From NCBI GenBank assembly GCA_963204965.1, contig CAUJKA010000266.1, positions 1-38,710 of the forward strand: a stretch of 38,710 nucleotides of DNA. Reading direction: 5' to 3'. Below, one piece after another: positions 1 to 9,363 of this stretch. The DNA is from Planctomycetota bacterium (lineage in GTDB: Bacteria > Planctomycetota > Planctomycetia > Pirellulales > Pirellulaceae). Made by a program: the position numbers and the translations under genes. Positions within the stretch are counted from its first letter, which is position 1, and each line of letters opens with the position of its first letter. The notes below the pieces were generated by a model. The model had not been told where the DNA came from. It saw only the letters and a program-made list of their open reading frames with translations, and did not search any database.

Positions 1-1
1 T

Positions 2-124
2 GAATTGAAAAAAGAACTTGCCGCTTGGCAACAGGAACGCAATTCGAATGCCAGTACTGTCAAATGGCGTTTCACTACATCCGACGCTCGCATTCGGTTG
101 AGACATCTATACCCACAACTTTGA
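2..124 (+). mobile_element. IS630-type transposase, 3' end only
   Basis: The window opens inside a reading frame of about 40 codons that stops at 122-124. Its end, with WQQERN, VKWRFTT and DARIRLRHLYP, matches the C-terminus of IS630-family DDE transposases as I remember that family. The catalytic part lies outside the window, so whether the element is intact is unknown. It sits about 180 bp upstream of the type II secretion genes and may separate them from earlier operon members. The frame is clear; the family call is from recognition only. Confidence 0.72.
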
Positions 125-150
125 CATGGATTGACTACTACGAAGCAAAT

Positions 151-224
151 AAAACAGCGGGCGAGACGCCCGCGCACCGAAGACAGAGCAAGCAGAAAAC
201 AGCGGGCGGGACGCCCGCGCACCG
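151..224. repeat. Two copies of a GC-rich palindromic repeat
   Basis: Two near-identical units at 151-179 and 197-224 each contain the palindrome GCGGGCGAGACGCCCGC or its GGGACG variant. The same core returns in the opposite orientation at 20313-20336 and 20373-20399, so this is a dispersed REP-like family. Here it lies between the transposase end and gspC. Confidence 0.8.
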
Positions 225-305
225 GTGAGCGGATACTGTAGAATAAAGGAGTGGTGGCGTGAGCACCTGTGTCGGCCACCGTTACTCGCTGAATTGTCAT
301 TGCTT

Positions 306-881
306 ATGCCATTTGCCAAGCTTCAAAAACTTCTCTTTATTGGTGCTGGTTTGTTAGTGGCATTGGCTGCAACAATCCTGCTTTCGGTAATCGTGTTGCC
401 GCTGGGACAAGATGAAGTTGATGAAATGGCGATCGCTCAACCAAAGTTCAATCCCGGCAACAAGTCAGGTTCAAGTAAGTCGGATTCAGGTAGAGTGGAG
501 TCTGGTAATGAGGGGACGGGTGGGACGCCTGGGTACCAAGGCCCGTGGTCAAAGTCCCAGTTTGAGCTTGGCGTATCCAAACGTTTGCAACGCCCCGTAG
601 TCGATCCTCCCGTTCAGCAAAGTCCAGCGGCGGCGAGCGAAGAAAAGGCCGTGGTGGTGGCTCAGGCTCCAAAGCTGAATATCGAACTGATCGGGACGGC
701 CGTCGACGAAGATGCGGAACAAAGCCGAGCGTGGATCAGAATCAATGGTTCCCAAGAGAAGCTGGTGCAAATTGGTGATACAATCAGCGGTGTTGAACCT
801 GCCGCACGATTGAAGCTTATCGAAGCCAAACGAGTTGTGGTGGAATCAAATGGATTCGATTTGGAGTTTAAGTTCGATTGA
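306..881 (+). CDS. gspC: T2SS inner-membrane protein, GspC-like
   Basis: This 191-residue protein has one N-terminal membrane segment (about residues 10-30), a low-complexity Ser/Gly/Pro linker, and a C-terminal beta-rich domain (about 120-191) containing LNIELIGTA, AWIRINGS and VQIGDTISG. That domain resembles the GspC homology region, which binds the secretin in the periplasm. The ATG at 306 is preferred because it places the membrane segment at the N-terminus; an upstream GTG at 225 lies inside the repeat and would add 27 unconvincing residues. No strong Shine-Dalgarno is visible. The stop overlaps the TTG start of the GspL gene by 4 bp, indicating translational coupling. The assignment rests on architecture and neighbours, as GspC sequences diverge strongly. 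Confidence 0.66.
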   Translation: MPFAKLQKLLFIGAGLLVALAATILLSVIVLPLGQDEVDEMAIAQPKFNPGNKSGSSKSDSGRVESGNEGTGGTPGYQGPWSKSQFELGVSKRLQRPVVDPPVQQSPAAASEEKAVVVAQAPKLNIELIGTAVDEDAEQSRAWIRINGSQEKLVQIGDTISGVEPAARLKLIEAKRVVVESNGFDLEFKFD

Positions 882-2179
882 GCCAAGCTGTTGCGGCTGA
901 TATCAAACCACCTCAGGTTACATTTGCTGAACATTGCGGGTTGCGATTGCTGATCCTGCCTAGCGAACTGTGTTTTGTCGTACCGCTGGAGGGTTTGTCG
1001 AAGGATCTATCAGGCCAACCGCTATTCTATGAAATCGAACCGCACGTTTTGGTCAGTGCCGAGTCGATGGTGGTGGACGTGCATCGCAGCGATCTGGGTA
1101 CTCTCGCATTGATTGCTGACGGCAGCGATATCTCGGTCGCCAGCGATGAGTCAGAGCTGAAGGCCACCATTGGACTTACGATTAAAGTAGGCTTGATCGT
1201 CCAAGGCTATCTCGGTCAGCAGTCGGATCGCAAGCAGCAAGAAGCAATTTGTTTTGTAATCTGCAATGGACCATCAATTGATGTCGTTGTTGTAAAGCAA
1301 AACAAAGTCACAGCCTGGAAGTATTGTGCTGCCGAGGAAGCAATTCAAGAAGCGACCAGCTTTTTAGAAGGCGATGCACACGAGAGTAACGCTCGGGTCG
1401 TCGTCCTCGATGGAGGCGAAGAACTCTTGCAGCAAATGGCTGTCAGTGGACTTAGCTCAAGGGTTGAAATATCGAGGTTGAATTCAAATGATCTCGCTGA
1501 TGCGGCTGCGCAGCGTGTTCTCCAAGGTCGAGAAAAACTGTTGGTCAGCTTGAAGGGACCAACGCTTAGCGCGATTGATCCACTTCGGCCTATACAAACT
1601 CCCGTGTATGCGGCGTTGGCGGGGCTGGCCTTGTTGGTCGTTTGCTTGGTGGGTGGTTTGCTCTACCGGACAAGCGTGTACCATCGTGAGACTGAGGCAA
1701 TTGTGGCTCAACAGGAGGCTCTGTTCCAACAAGTCTTTCCGAAACAAAAGCTTCCCGTAGGACTGATGAGTCGATTTCGAAGCGAACATCGGCGACTGAG
1801 GCTGACCAAGGGTGCGGACGCTCGTCCCGAGGTCCCCAACGTCTTAGCCATTTTTCATGCACTGCTCGAATCGCTCCCCAGTGACAATGAAGCCCGCTAT
1901 CAAATACAAAACGTTCGCTTAGAACAGGATAGCTTATCGTTGCTATCTGGCAGCGTGGCAACTCTTGAGGATCTAGACCGCTTCAGGCAATCGCTGGAAC
2001 AGGGCGGCTTTCAGCTTCCGCCTGTAAACAGCCGTATTGGTCCGCAAGGCGTGCCGGTGCAGTGGTCAAGCGTTTCATGGAAGGCCCCCAAAGTCACTCA
2101 AGGACAAGCGAAGATTTCTTCCACTGACTCTGACTCAAGCTCTACCGCGGCAACCATAACTGCAAAGGAGACGCGATGA
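878..2179 (+). CDS. gspL: T2SS assembly-platform protein GspL
   Basis: This 433-residue protein has a cytoplasmic domain of about 240 residues, one membrane helix (about 243-263, rich in Leu, Val and Gly) and a periplasmic ferredoxin-like domain. Just after the helix, the stretch LFQQVFP followed by LPVGLMSRFRSEHRRLR resembles the conserved GspL segment with its Phe-Pro and downstream Met/Arg residues. GspL links the secretion ATPase GspE to GspM in the inner membrane. The start is TTG at 878, overlapping the preceding stop. The 3' end overlaps gspM by ATGA at 2176. The cytoplasmic domain is divergent, so the call relies on architecture and the post-helix motif. Confidence 0.8.
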   Translation: MSQAVAADIKPPQVTFAEHCGLRLLILPSELCFVVPLEGLSKDLSGQPLFYEIEPHVLVSAESMVVDVHRSDLGTLALIADGSDISVASDESELKATIGLTIKVGLIVQGYLGQQSDRKQQEAICFVICNGPSIDVVVVKQNKVTAWKYCAAEEAIQEATSFLEGDAHESNARVVVLDGGEELLQQMAVSGLSSRVEISRLNSNDLADAAAQRVLQGREKLLVSLKGPTLSAIDPLRPIQTPVYAALAGLALLVVCLVGGLLYRTSVYHRETEAIVAQQEALFQQVFPKQKLPVGLMSRFRSEHRRLRLTKGADARPEVPNVLAIFHALLESLPSDNEARYQIQNVRLEQDSLSLLSGSVATLEDLDRFRQSLEQGGFQLPPVNSRIGPQGVPVQWSSVSWKAPKVTQGQAKISSTDSDSSSTAATITAKETR

Positions 2180-2703
2180 AGAGGAACTGGATGTTGTTTT
2201 CTCTCGTTGTAGTTTGCTTCGGCATTTGTGGCGGATTGCTCGCGTTGCTGAATCTTCGCGATGCACGAGCTTCTTATCACGACGCTCAGCGTAACCTAGA
2301 AGCAATGCAAGCAATGGTTGAGGATATCGAGCAGTTGCGGAGGCAAGCGAGTACCGTACAGTTGGTCGGTGAACAAACCAAACAAGAGTTGAGACCGTGG
2401 GTGGAGCGAGCGTCGCGAGCCGGAGTCGGGCAGCCCAGCAACTTTATGGCATCCGCACTCAAGCCGATCGCTAAATCCGACTACAGCCAAGAGGATGTTG
2501 CCTTGACGTTGCAGGATGCCAGCTTGCCTCAGGTGATCATTTTTCTTACCGACTCAAATGATAGCACCGAGTATATTCCGACGGCGATCGACATCCGCTC
2601 CACGGGTAATAAGGATGCGAAGGGCGTTGAGCAGGAACGCTGGACGGTCAACTTGGTATTGACGCGATTGATCTATACCGCCATAAACCGTTCGGGGGAT
2701 TAA
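2176..2703 (+). CDS. gspM: T2SS assembly-platform protein GspM-like
   Basis: This 175-residue protein has a short cytoplasmic tail, one membrane helix at about residues 5-26, a coiled-coil stretch (about 30-60) and a small alpha/beta domain. This is the layout of GspM/PilO proteins, which pair with GspL through the coiled coil and periplasmic domain. The ATG overlaps the gspL stop (ATGA), so translation is coupled. The sequence alone is weak evidence; position directly after GspL and before the secretin carries the call. PilO is the alternative name for the same fold. Confidence 0.72.
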   Translation: MKRNWMLFSLVVVCFGICGGLLALLNLRDARASYHDAQRNLEAMQAMVEDIEQLRRQASTVQLVGEQTKQELRPWVERASRAGVGQPSNFMASALKPIAKSDYSQEDVALTLQDASLPQVIIFLTDSNDSTEYIPTAIDIRSTGNKDAKGVEQERWTVNLVLTRLIYTAINRSGD

Positions 2704-2817
2704 GTGAATGTGCTTTCTGAGCTATGGAGTAGCTGAGGAGAGTACATTGTTCAGGTAAGTTGCACTTGCACGTTGCATAAGCAAGTTAATGGCTTGACCA
2801 TTATCCAAGGATGGATT

Positions 2818-3819
2818 GTGGCATTGGATAAACCGCCCACGAATCAAAGAGCGACTCGCAGCATCGGCAATCTGATTGTCGTATGTGCTGTGGGGATTTT
2901 CGTTTGCACTTTGGGTTGCTCGCGATTTCGAAAGCCGACCGAGTCCTCTTATGTGACTATTGGCAAGGTACCCGTGGCACAGGCCGAGCAAGCTAAGAAG
3001 CTGAACTCCGATGCGCTCCATGCGGCTCGCAAGGGGAATTGGGAAAAGGCCGAGCGACTTTTGCACGAAGCTTTGGAAAGCGATGTGAACTACGCTCCTG
3101 CTCACAACAACTTGGGGCAAATCTACTTGCGGCGACATCAACTCTACCTGGCTGCATGGGAGTTTGAGTTTGCCATCAATCTAATGCCTGATCGTGTTGA
3201 GCCGTATATTAATCTGGGGCTGGTTTACGAGACCGCCAATCAACTTGAGAAGGCGGCTGAAGCGTATGAGTCCGCGCTGCAACGCGCTCCCGATGATCGT
3301 AACGCAATTAGTTGTAGTGCGAGAGTGGCTGTGAAGCAGGACAGCGATCCGTCGCGAGCCGCTTGGTTGCTCGAACAGGTCGTCATGCATGACAATCGTG
3401 CCGAGTGGTTGCAATGGGCGAAGGAACTATTGGCGACTCGGTACGGAAGAGTTGTAACGAGCCCAATGAGTGAACCGTACCCGTCCACTTCTGCTTTACC
3501 CGACAATGGTATGAATTATCTATCGCCGCCCAGTGAACTGGTCGAGCCAACCATGCTGCCGATTGATAACTCATTGCCTACGCCACGTAAAGAAACTGGT
3601 AATCCTGGGTCAGCTCCTGCCTCAAATTCTGGTTCAGCTCCTGCGGACCTGCCCGCTCCTTTGCCAGCGAATGGAGGACTCCACGAAGCTACTTCGCTAA
3701 AGCTATCCACATTCGGTTTGCCAACTGTGCCTAATACGATATCGGGCTCGAATGTAATGCCGCTTCCAACTTCAAGCTTTGGATCAGTTCAAACAGCGAG
3801 CGCAGAGGTTGTGAAATGA
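2818..3819 (+). CDS. TPR-repeat lipoprotein in the T2SS operon
   Basis: The GTG at 2818 is chosen because AAGGA stands six bases upstream; an earlier TTG at 2773 lacks this. The 333-residue product has an N-terminal hydrophobic segment ending in TLGC, a loose lipobox, so it is probably a lipid-anchored export product. Residues about 60-200 hold at least three tetratricopeptide repeats (for example the stretch with NNLGQIYL and YINLGLVYE). The C-terminal third is Pro/Ser/Ala-rich and likely disordered. The gene follows gspM after about 115 bp and overlaps gspD by ATGA, so it belongs to the operon. Such a protein could act as a pilotin-like or scaffold partner of the secretin, by analogy with TPR lipoproteins such as PilF/PilW. 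That role is inference. Confidence 0.78.
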   Translation: MALDKPPTNQRATRSIGNLIVVCAVGIFVCTLGCSRFRKPTESSYVTIGKVPVAQAEQAKKLNSDALHAARKGNWEKAERLLHEALESDVNYAPAHNNLGQIYLRRHQLYLAAWEFEFAINLMPDRVEPYINLGLVYETANQLEKAAEAYESALQRAPDDRNAISCSARVAVKQDSDPSRAAWLLEQVVMHDNRAEWLQWAKELLATRYGRVVTSPMSEPYPSTSALPDNGMNYLSPPSELVEPTMLPIDNSLPTPRKETGNPGSAPASNSGSAPADLPAPLPANGGLHEATSLKLSTFGLPTVPNTISGSNVMPLPTSSFGSVQTASAEVVK

Positions 3820-6233
3820 AGCTATTTGATCGATCGATACAAATAAGTCTCTGCATCAGTTTCGCTATCTGCGTCCTTGGTGGATCGCAAGTCCTAGCCC
3901 AAGTTTCGAACGCAGAACCACAGAATGCAGCACCACAGAATGCAGCACCACCGAACGCAGCGCCACCGTACGCTCCTGGTGCCCAGCAAAAAACAATTCA
4001 ATTGGACGCGAATGGTCTGATCGACTTACGGCTGCTGATCAACTACGTTGCCGAACGCACCAACATACGATTTATGTTTGGTCAGGAAGTTGAGACCAAG
4101 AAGGTGCGAGTGATCGCGCCCGATCCGATTCCCGCCGACTCGCTCATTCCGCTCTTGCAAAGTGTGCTTCGCAACGAAGGGCTCGTCATCGCCGATGCGG
4201 GTGTCGAGGGATGGCGAAGGATTATACCGCTCACCAATATTCCCCAGTTCGCGCGGCCGTTGACCGATGCCTCGCAAATGGAATCTGCGGCACTGGGAGA
4301 ACCGCTGACTCGAGTTTTTACCTTGAGCAACGCACAGCCCACCAAAGTTGCGGAGCTGATCAAGCCGCTTGTCGCAGGCGGAAGTATTGTTCCAGTGGAC
4401 GATCAACGCATCTTGATTGTCGCTGATGTTGTACAGAATATTCGGCGCGTCGAGCAGTTGATACAGCTACTGGATGTAGGCAAGCCGCTAATCAACATGA
4501 AGTTCGTCGCTGTCAAGCACGTCAAGGCGGCGGAACTCGCTAAACAATTATCGCAGCTCATGAAATCGCGCGCTAAAGCGTTAGGAGTCAAGGTTGAGGG
4601 AGAGAAAACTACGGATGTTGGCACGGGGCTTGAGGTAGAAGTAGAAACCAGAACGAATCAACTGATTCTCATCGGAAACAACATCGAGATCGAGCAGGCG
4701 GAGAACTTGCTCAAGATGCTCGATAAAGAGCTACCCACGTCTCGCGCGACGATTCAACTGCAACATACTTCGCCGCAACGATTGGACGAAGTTTTGTTGA
4801 GTATACTCGACGGACGCGTGAACCGACCTCCGTATCAATCGCATATCGAGGGCAATACGATCATCATCGAATCGACGCCTGACGTAATTCAGCTCGCTCA
4901 ACAGGTAAAGCAGCAGATCGATACTCGCGAAGCTCCCGACGAGCAGAGTCCGATTCGGTTCTATAAGATTCGCAATGTTCCAGCGCAAGAGCTACTGCAA
5001 ACGATCCAGAGTATCTTTGCCGGCGGTTCGCAACCAGCACGCAAGGGGTTGCCTGAATCGCGACGAGCTCCACGTGTAATGAATCAGCCTGTTTTCAGCA
5101 ACAACGTACCCTACACAGGCTATGGGGCTCCGTTGTCACAGCCATTGTCCGCGTTTGGTGTACCACCAGCGGCAATGTGGGGGCAACAAGCCGGTATGAT
5201 GCCTGTTAATCCAATGCTTGATGGACAACTGCTTGGCGATGTGAACAACTTGACCGGCGCACCTGCCGTTGGACAGTCATCCAAAAATCTGTCCAATGAG
5301 CTAATCGGGGATGCACAAGTAACCGTCGACATTCAGTCCAACACGATCATCGTAGTTGCGAAGCCTGAAGTACAGCGCATCTATGCGGGGCTGATTGATA
5401 AGCTTGACAAGCGTCGGCCTCAGGTGCTTGTCGAAGCCAAGATCGTGATCGTCGATACCAAAGATGACTTTGTCTTTGGCATTGAGTATTCCGGAGGCGA
5501 TCGAACTGGTGCTAAGAAGCTCTTTGCGTTCACATCGTATGGATTTAGCACAGTTGATCCGACCAATGGTGCTTTGAAAATCACACCTGGCGTGGGCTTC
5601 AATGGCACACTGGTCGATCCTTCGACCGCTGATGTTGTCGTCAAGGCGATCTCGACTCACAAGCGAGCTCGCGTGCTTTCCTCGCCTCGGATCTTGGTGA
5701 ACGACAACGCGGAAGGGCAGTTGACCAGCGTGCTGGAAGTTCCTTTCACAAGCGTGAACTCCAATCAGAACGTGGCCTCAACGACCTTTGGTGGCTTTGC
5801 TGAAGCTGGTACGACAATCAACGTCACGCCGACGATCAGCGAGGACAACCACTTGCAGATGGACTATGTCGTTACTCTCAACACATTCACCGGATCGGGC
5901 TCGGCCGGAATACCACCGCCACGTCAGACAAACGAAGTCCGCAGTCGCGTTACCGTGCCAGATGGATTCACAGTCATCGTCGGCGGGCTAACCTCCAAGA
6001 ACGACAACGTCGAGTATCGCGGCCTGCCTTGGCTTGAAAAGGTACCCGTGGTGAGAGAGCTAACCGGTCACACCACCAACAACTGGGCCGAGACCTCTCT
6101 CTTTGTCTTCCTACGCCCCGTGATCCTACGCGATGACAAGTTCAAAGACTTGAAGTATCTCTCTGAAGAAGAGCTGGTCGACGCTTGCCTGCCTGGACAC
6201 TATCCCGTGACGCCGTCGTTGAGCATTCCGTAG
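3816..6233 (+). CDS. gspD: T2SS outer-membrane secretin GspD
   Basis: This 805-residue secretin forms the outer-membrane channel of type II secretion. It has a signal peptide ending near LAQ (residue 29), an Ala/Pro/Asn linker (32-56), an N0 domain (about 58-140), then N1-type ring domains at about 165-222, 225-305, 310-372 and 378-540. The last is interrupted by a Gly/Pro/Met-rich loop (about 405-490). The conserved secretin barrel occupies about 540-780, with SPRILVNDNAEGQL, TTINVTPTIS and VPDGFTVIVGGL. The number of ring domains exceeds the three (N1-N3) of classical GspD. The start overlaps the TPR lipoprotein stop by ATGA. PilQ is less likely given GspL/GspM next door and no AMIN domain. 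Confidence 0.92.
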   Translation: MKLFDRSIQISLCISFAICVLGGSQVLAQVSNAEPQNAAPQNAAPPNAAPPYAPGAQQKTIQLDANGLIDLRLLINYVAERTNIRFMFGQEVETKKVRVIAPDPIPADSLIPLLQSVLRNEGLVIADAGVEGWRRIIPLTNIPQFARPLTDASQMESAALGEPLTRVFTLSNAQPTKVAELIKPLVAGGSIVPVDDQRILIVADVVQNIRRVEQLIQLLDVGKPLINMKFVAVKHVKAAELAKQLSQLMKSRAKALGVKVEGEKTTDVGTGLEVEVETRTNQLILIGNNIEIEQAENLLKMLDKELPTSRATIQLQHTSPQRLDEVLLSILDGRVNRPPYQSHIEGNTIIIESTPDVIQLAQQVKQQIDTREAPDEQSPIRFYKIRNVPAQELLQTIQSIFAGGSQPARKGLPESRRAPRVMNQPVFSNNVPYTGYGAPLSQPLSAFGVPPAAMWGQQAGMMPVNPMLDGQLLGDVNNLTGAPAVGQSSKNLSNELIGDAQVTVDIQSNTIIVVAKPEVQRIYAGLIDKLDKRRPQVLVEAKIVIVDTKDDFVFGIEYSGGDRTGAKKLFAFTSYGFSTVDPTNGALKITPGVGFNGTLVDPSTADVVVKAISTHKRARVLSSPRILVNDNAEGQLTSVLEVPFTSVNSNQNVASTTFGGFAEAGTTINVTPTISEDNHLQMDYVVTLNTFTGSGSAGIPPPRQTNEVRSRVTVPDGFTVIVGGLTSKNDNVEYRGLPWLEKVPVVRELTGHTTNNWAETSLFVFLRPVILRDDKFKDLKYLSEEELVDACLPGHYPVTPSLSIP
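3909..3968 (+). repeat. Four 15-bp tandem repeats in gspD
   Basis: Four consecutive 15-base units at 3909-3968 encode NAEPQ, NAAPQ, NAAPP and NAAPP in the linker just after the GspD signal peptide. Unit number could vary by slippage without breaking the frame. Confidence 0.85.
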
Positions 6234-6260
6234 AGCGGATCGCTGCATTGGATAACGTCG

Positions 6261-6288
6261 ATTCACATGGACCAAAGTCCATGTGAAT
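6261..6288. terminator. Perfect hairpin between convergent genes
   Basis: A perfect 12-bp stem (6261-6272 with 6277-6288) and a CAAA loop lies 27 bp after the gspD stop and 30 bp after the stop of the convergent di-haem gene. No long T-run follows on either side. A shared bidirectional terminator is the likely role, but this is inferred from position. Confidence 0.6.
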
Positions 6289-6318
6289 AATGCGTGGTGA
6301 AAGCATGGTTCTAACTAG

Positions 6319-9300
6319 TTACTTCGAAGCTTCAATGCGCTGAAATTTGTCGTTGGCGGGGGCGACGCTGGTGTATCCGTCAACGACGTTGAGCGAGGGG
6401 TGATCGAAGGGGGCTTGGTGGTTTCGGACGGCTTCGTCGGTTAAGCACATCAAGAAGAACTGAAGAGCAAGCTTGTCGTCAATGGTCATGTCGAGATCAA
6501 CAATTTCAGGGTGCTTGTCTGGGTTGTAATCGGCGTCTCGTCGGACATCACCGGCGCGATTGTAGAACTCGACAACTTCTCGCAACGACGACAAACGTCC
6601 ATTGTGCATGTAGGGAGCTGTTAGTTCGACGTTTCGCAATGAAGGTGTTCGGAAGGCTCCCCAAAACGCGAGTTCATTGTCGTGCAAGAATGGTTTGCGA
6701 AGGCCCCAAGGCTCTTCGCTCAGAACCATAGCTCGCGATCTTGATAGAAAATGAACGGCGCTTCGGTTACGCGTATCGTTACCCTCTTCGTCTCGCAAAC
6801 CAACTCGATCCCAAGACTGATCCGAAAAAACGATCGGTGTAGTGGCGTTGGCGTTGGCGTCAGTTGGCGGAAGAGCTTGAGCCTGTGAAGCTTGAGCTTG
6901 TGGAGCCGATGCTTTGGGCTTGCTTCGCTTGATTCGGTAGGCTGAGCCCGCTGCGCCTGAGGCAGATTGCTGTACCGAAACATCGATCGAGACGATTCCT
7001 TCGAGTGCAGTCTTGATAGCCGCGACCGACTCTTTGTCTAACTCGCCGACCCCCTCCGGTTTTGCCGACTTCATCTGTTGCAATAAGAGACCGCGATCTG
7101 CTTTCATAGCAATCGCTGCCTTAGGAGTCGAAAGAGCGGCGATGGCCTCATTTAGATTCTTGTCATAGAGTTCGTGTTCTTCCAGCTCGGCGATACCCCC
7201 AATTCCACGATCGAACCTAGGTGGAGAAACTCCCAAGTTGTAGAAGCCAAGATCGTAGAATGCATAATTCGGCTTGGGTTGTCGACGTTCCGCATAGGGG
7301 CCAACGAATGGCAGGACCGGACGCGTCTCGATCTGTTTTTCTGGAATGGGCATCAGCTCGACAAGCAATGGCTCAACCAGCGGCTCGATGACGGCAATGC
7401 GATCGTCCTCTGAGAAGAACTTGCGTCCGCCAAGATGATTCACTCGCTCGACTTCATATCGCTTCAATAACTTGCTGATCTTGTCGGCAAGCAATGCTCG
7501 GTCATTGGCGTTGGCTACTAAGTCCTTGAGGCGGTCTTCGATCAGCTTCTTTAGTTCTGCAGTGTTTCCCTGAGCGTCGAATCGCAACTGCTCTAGAGCT
7601 CTAGCGATGGGAGCCACTCGGGCAAGTTCAAGCCCCGAGGCACCGGAAATGGCTAGTCCGATCTGTCGCAGTATCTGCTCATGGAACGGACGATCATGAA
7701 ACGCAACGGAATCGGCAAGCGGCATTGGCATGAGAGTGCGATGCAGATCCTTGGCAATCGGTATCCGATTTTCAACTTCTGGAATCCGCTCGTAAACTTC
7801 GCTAAACAGCGGTCCGCTATGGCACTCAATGCAGCCTCGATTCATGAACACTCGAAAGCCATGCTGAAAAACTGACGATCCATTTGTGTGTTTAGGTGGG
7901 GCAACACCAGCGGGAAGGGGATTCTCCGTTCTTGCCCTATCAAGATAAACTGGTTCCAGTTTGCTTTTCTCTTGCTCCCAGCGGTCATTAACGGGCTTAG
8001 AATTTCCCATCATCATTGCGTCGAACGGTGAGTTGTTAGAGACCAATTCCGATTCGTAGATCAGAATGCTAAGGCCCCAGAAAAGGGAAAAGTTCGCGAC
8101 TTCCAGAAGGCCTTTATCATCTTCTACTTGGGACAATTCCAAAGAGACTTGTACCGGGCTGTCCCACCATTCTCTTCGAAAAGCTCTTTCAATGAGTGCC
8201 CGATAGGTCGGTCGATCCTTTGCATACTTCCCCAGTACGGCATCGGTCTCTGAAATTGTTTGATGCTCGAGAATCTTTCTACACAAGAGTTTATTCGCCA
8301 CATCGTGAAATGTGCGTCCCTCGTACGACATCTCGACTTCATTGACGATGGGACCAACGGCTTGCGAAGCTAACGCCGCCTTGACGATTGCAACCTTAAC
8401 GGGAACAGGATCTCCTTCGGCCGCCACTCGATAGAGAACTTGCCGATCCTCAAAGTCTCCAAAGATCGAGAAACCGTTGAAGGTTGATTCAGCGCGGCCA
8501 TCGTGGAACAACCGATCTGAGAAGCCGCTGTTGATGATCGTGGGAGAGTTGCGTGATGTAATCTGTCGAAATGCTTGTTTCGACGGATCATGACCTTCGT
8601 AGAACATCTTCCATTCTTCGAGGACGTTGGTGTACCTGCGCGTCGCCGTCATTGGGCCGGGAGTTTCAGACTTCCAATCGCCAGTTGCACCTGGAGCCGT
8701 AGTATTGAGCCCGGCAAATTTCTTTCGCTCGACACCCTGGGAGCCAACGACCGTTGTGAGAGGAGTATCATCATTCAACGGTGTGTCATGAACAGCCGAT
8801 TTCAGTGGGTCAAACGGAAGTTGCGAGACACCAAACTCCAAGCCGTGAGCGCTGTCGATAGGATACTTATCCCATGCGACGTAAGGTATTCGCTCCGAAT
8901 GACGACGTCGAGCGTCCATGCCGTGCTGAAAGTGACATGACGCGCAGGCTGTTCCAACGAACTCGCCATCGTCGCGTCGACGAAAGTCACTGCCAGCTCG
9001 CATTTCCCAGAACAGCGCCTTTCCAAGAGCTTCGGCAGCATCTACGTCAGCTATGAATTCGGCGAGATCAGGCCGACGCAATACCTTACGCTTTGTGATT
9101 GTTCCATTTGCATCACGACTTGTAACTGTCTCTACGTAGGGATTGACGAGTTTTCGAGAATCCCAATCGTCGATGACTTCTTGAACGCGAGCCAATAACG
9201 CTACGTCCTCATGCCCAACAAGGTGAATTGCGCGAGGTTTTGTCTCTGTCACTTGAGCCGTTACGGGGGATGCTCCACAGGCAATCCACCAGCACAAGAC

Positions 9301-9360
9301 CAGCGTTGACGTGGCTCGCAATCCGTTCCATTTGCAATTGAATTGGCTTGTGATGTTCAT
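6319..9360 (-). CDS. MauG-like di-haem cytochrome-c peroxidase family protein
   Basis: This 1013-residue exported protein has an N-terminal signal peptide (cleavage near TAQ, residue 36) and two c-type haem motifs: CASCH at 139-143 and CIECH at 510-514. The C-terminal stretch with FRTPSLRNV, APYMHNGRLSSLREVVEFYNR and FLMCLTDE is typical of the MauG/CcpA family, which reduces peroxide or oxidises protein or organic substrates in the periplasm. The protein is roughly two to three times the usual CcpA length, with large insertions between and after the haems. GGGAG lies eight bases before the ATG, inside the end of the sco gene; only 3 bp separate the genes, so they form an operon. The substrate is unknown. 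Confidence 0.88.
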   Translation of the reverse strand: MNITSQFNCKWNGLRATSTLVLCWWIACGASPVTAQVTETKPRAIHLVGHEDVALLARVQEVIDDWDSRKLVNPYVETVTSRDANGTITKRKVLRRPDLAEFIADVDAAEALGKALFWEMRAGSDFRRRDDGEFVGTACASCHFQHGMDARRRHSERIPYVAWDKYPIDSAHGLEFGVSQLPFDPLKSAVHDTPLNDDTPLTTVVGSQGVERKKFAGLNTTAPGATGDWKSETPGPMTATRRYTNVLEEWKMFYEGHDPSKQAFRQITSRNSPTIINSGFSDRLFHDGRAESTFNGFSIFGDFEDRQVLYRVAAEGDPVPVKVAIVKAALASQAVGPIVNEVEMSYEGRTFHDVANKLLCRKILEHQTISETDAVLGKYAKDRPTYRALIERAFRREWWDSPVQVSLELSQVEDDKGLLEVANFSLFWGLSILIYESELVSNNSPFDAMMMGNSKPVNDRWEQEKSKLEPVYLDRARTENPLPAGVAPPKHTNGSSVFQHGFRVFMNRGCIECHSGPLFSEVYERIPEVENRIPIAKDLHRTLMPMPLADSVAFHDRPFHEQILRQIGLAISGASGLELARVAPIARALEQLRFDAQGNTAELKKLIEDRLKDLVANANDRALLADKISKLLKRYEVERVNHLGGRKFFSEDDRIAVIEPLVEPLLVELMPIPEKQIETRPVLPFVGPYAERRQPKPNYAFYDLGFYNLGVSPPRFDRGIGGIAELEEHELYDKNLNEAIAALSTPKAAIAMKADRGLLLQQMKSAKPEGVGELDKESVAAIKTALEGIVSIDVSVQQSASGAAGSAYRIKRSKPKASAPQAQASQAQALPPTDANANATTPIVFSDQSWDRVGLRDEEGNDTRNRSAVHFLSRSRAMVLSEEPWGLRKPFLHDNELAFWGAFRTPSLRNVELTAPYMHNGRLSSLREVVEFYNRAGDVRRDADYNPDKHPEIVDLDMTIDDKLALQFFLMCLTDEAVRNHQAPFDHPSLNVVDGYTSVAPANDKFQRIEASK

Positions 9361-9363
9361 GTG

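Noticed and set aside
878..2179. PilM/PilN fusion instead of GspL
   Set aside because: One protein with the post-helix FP-type motif and a GspM-like neighbour fits GspL better.
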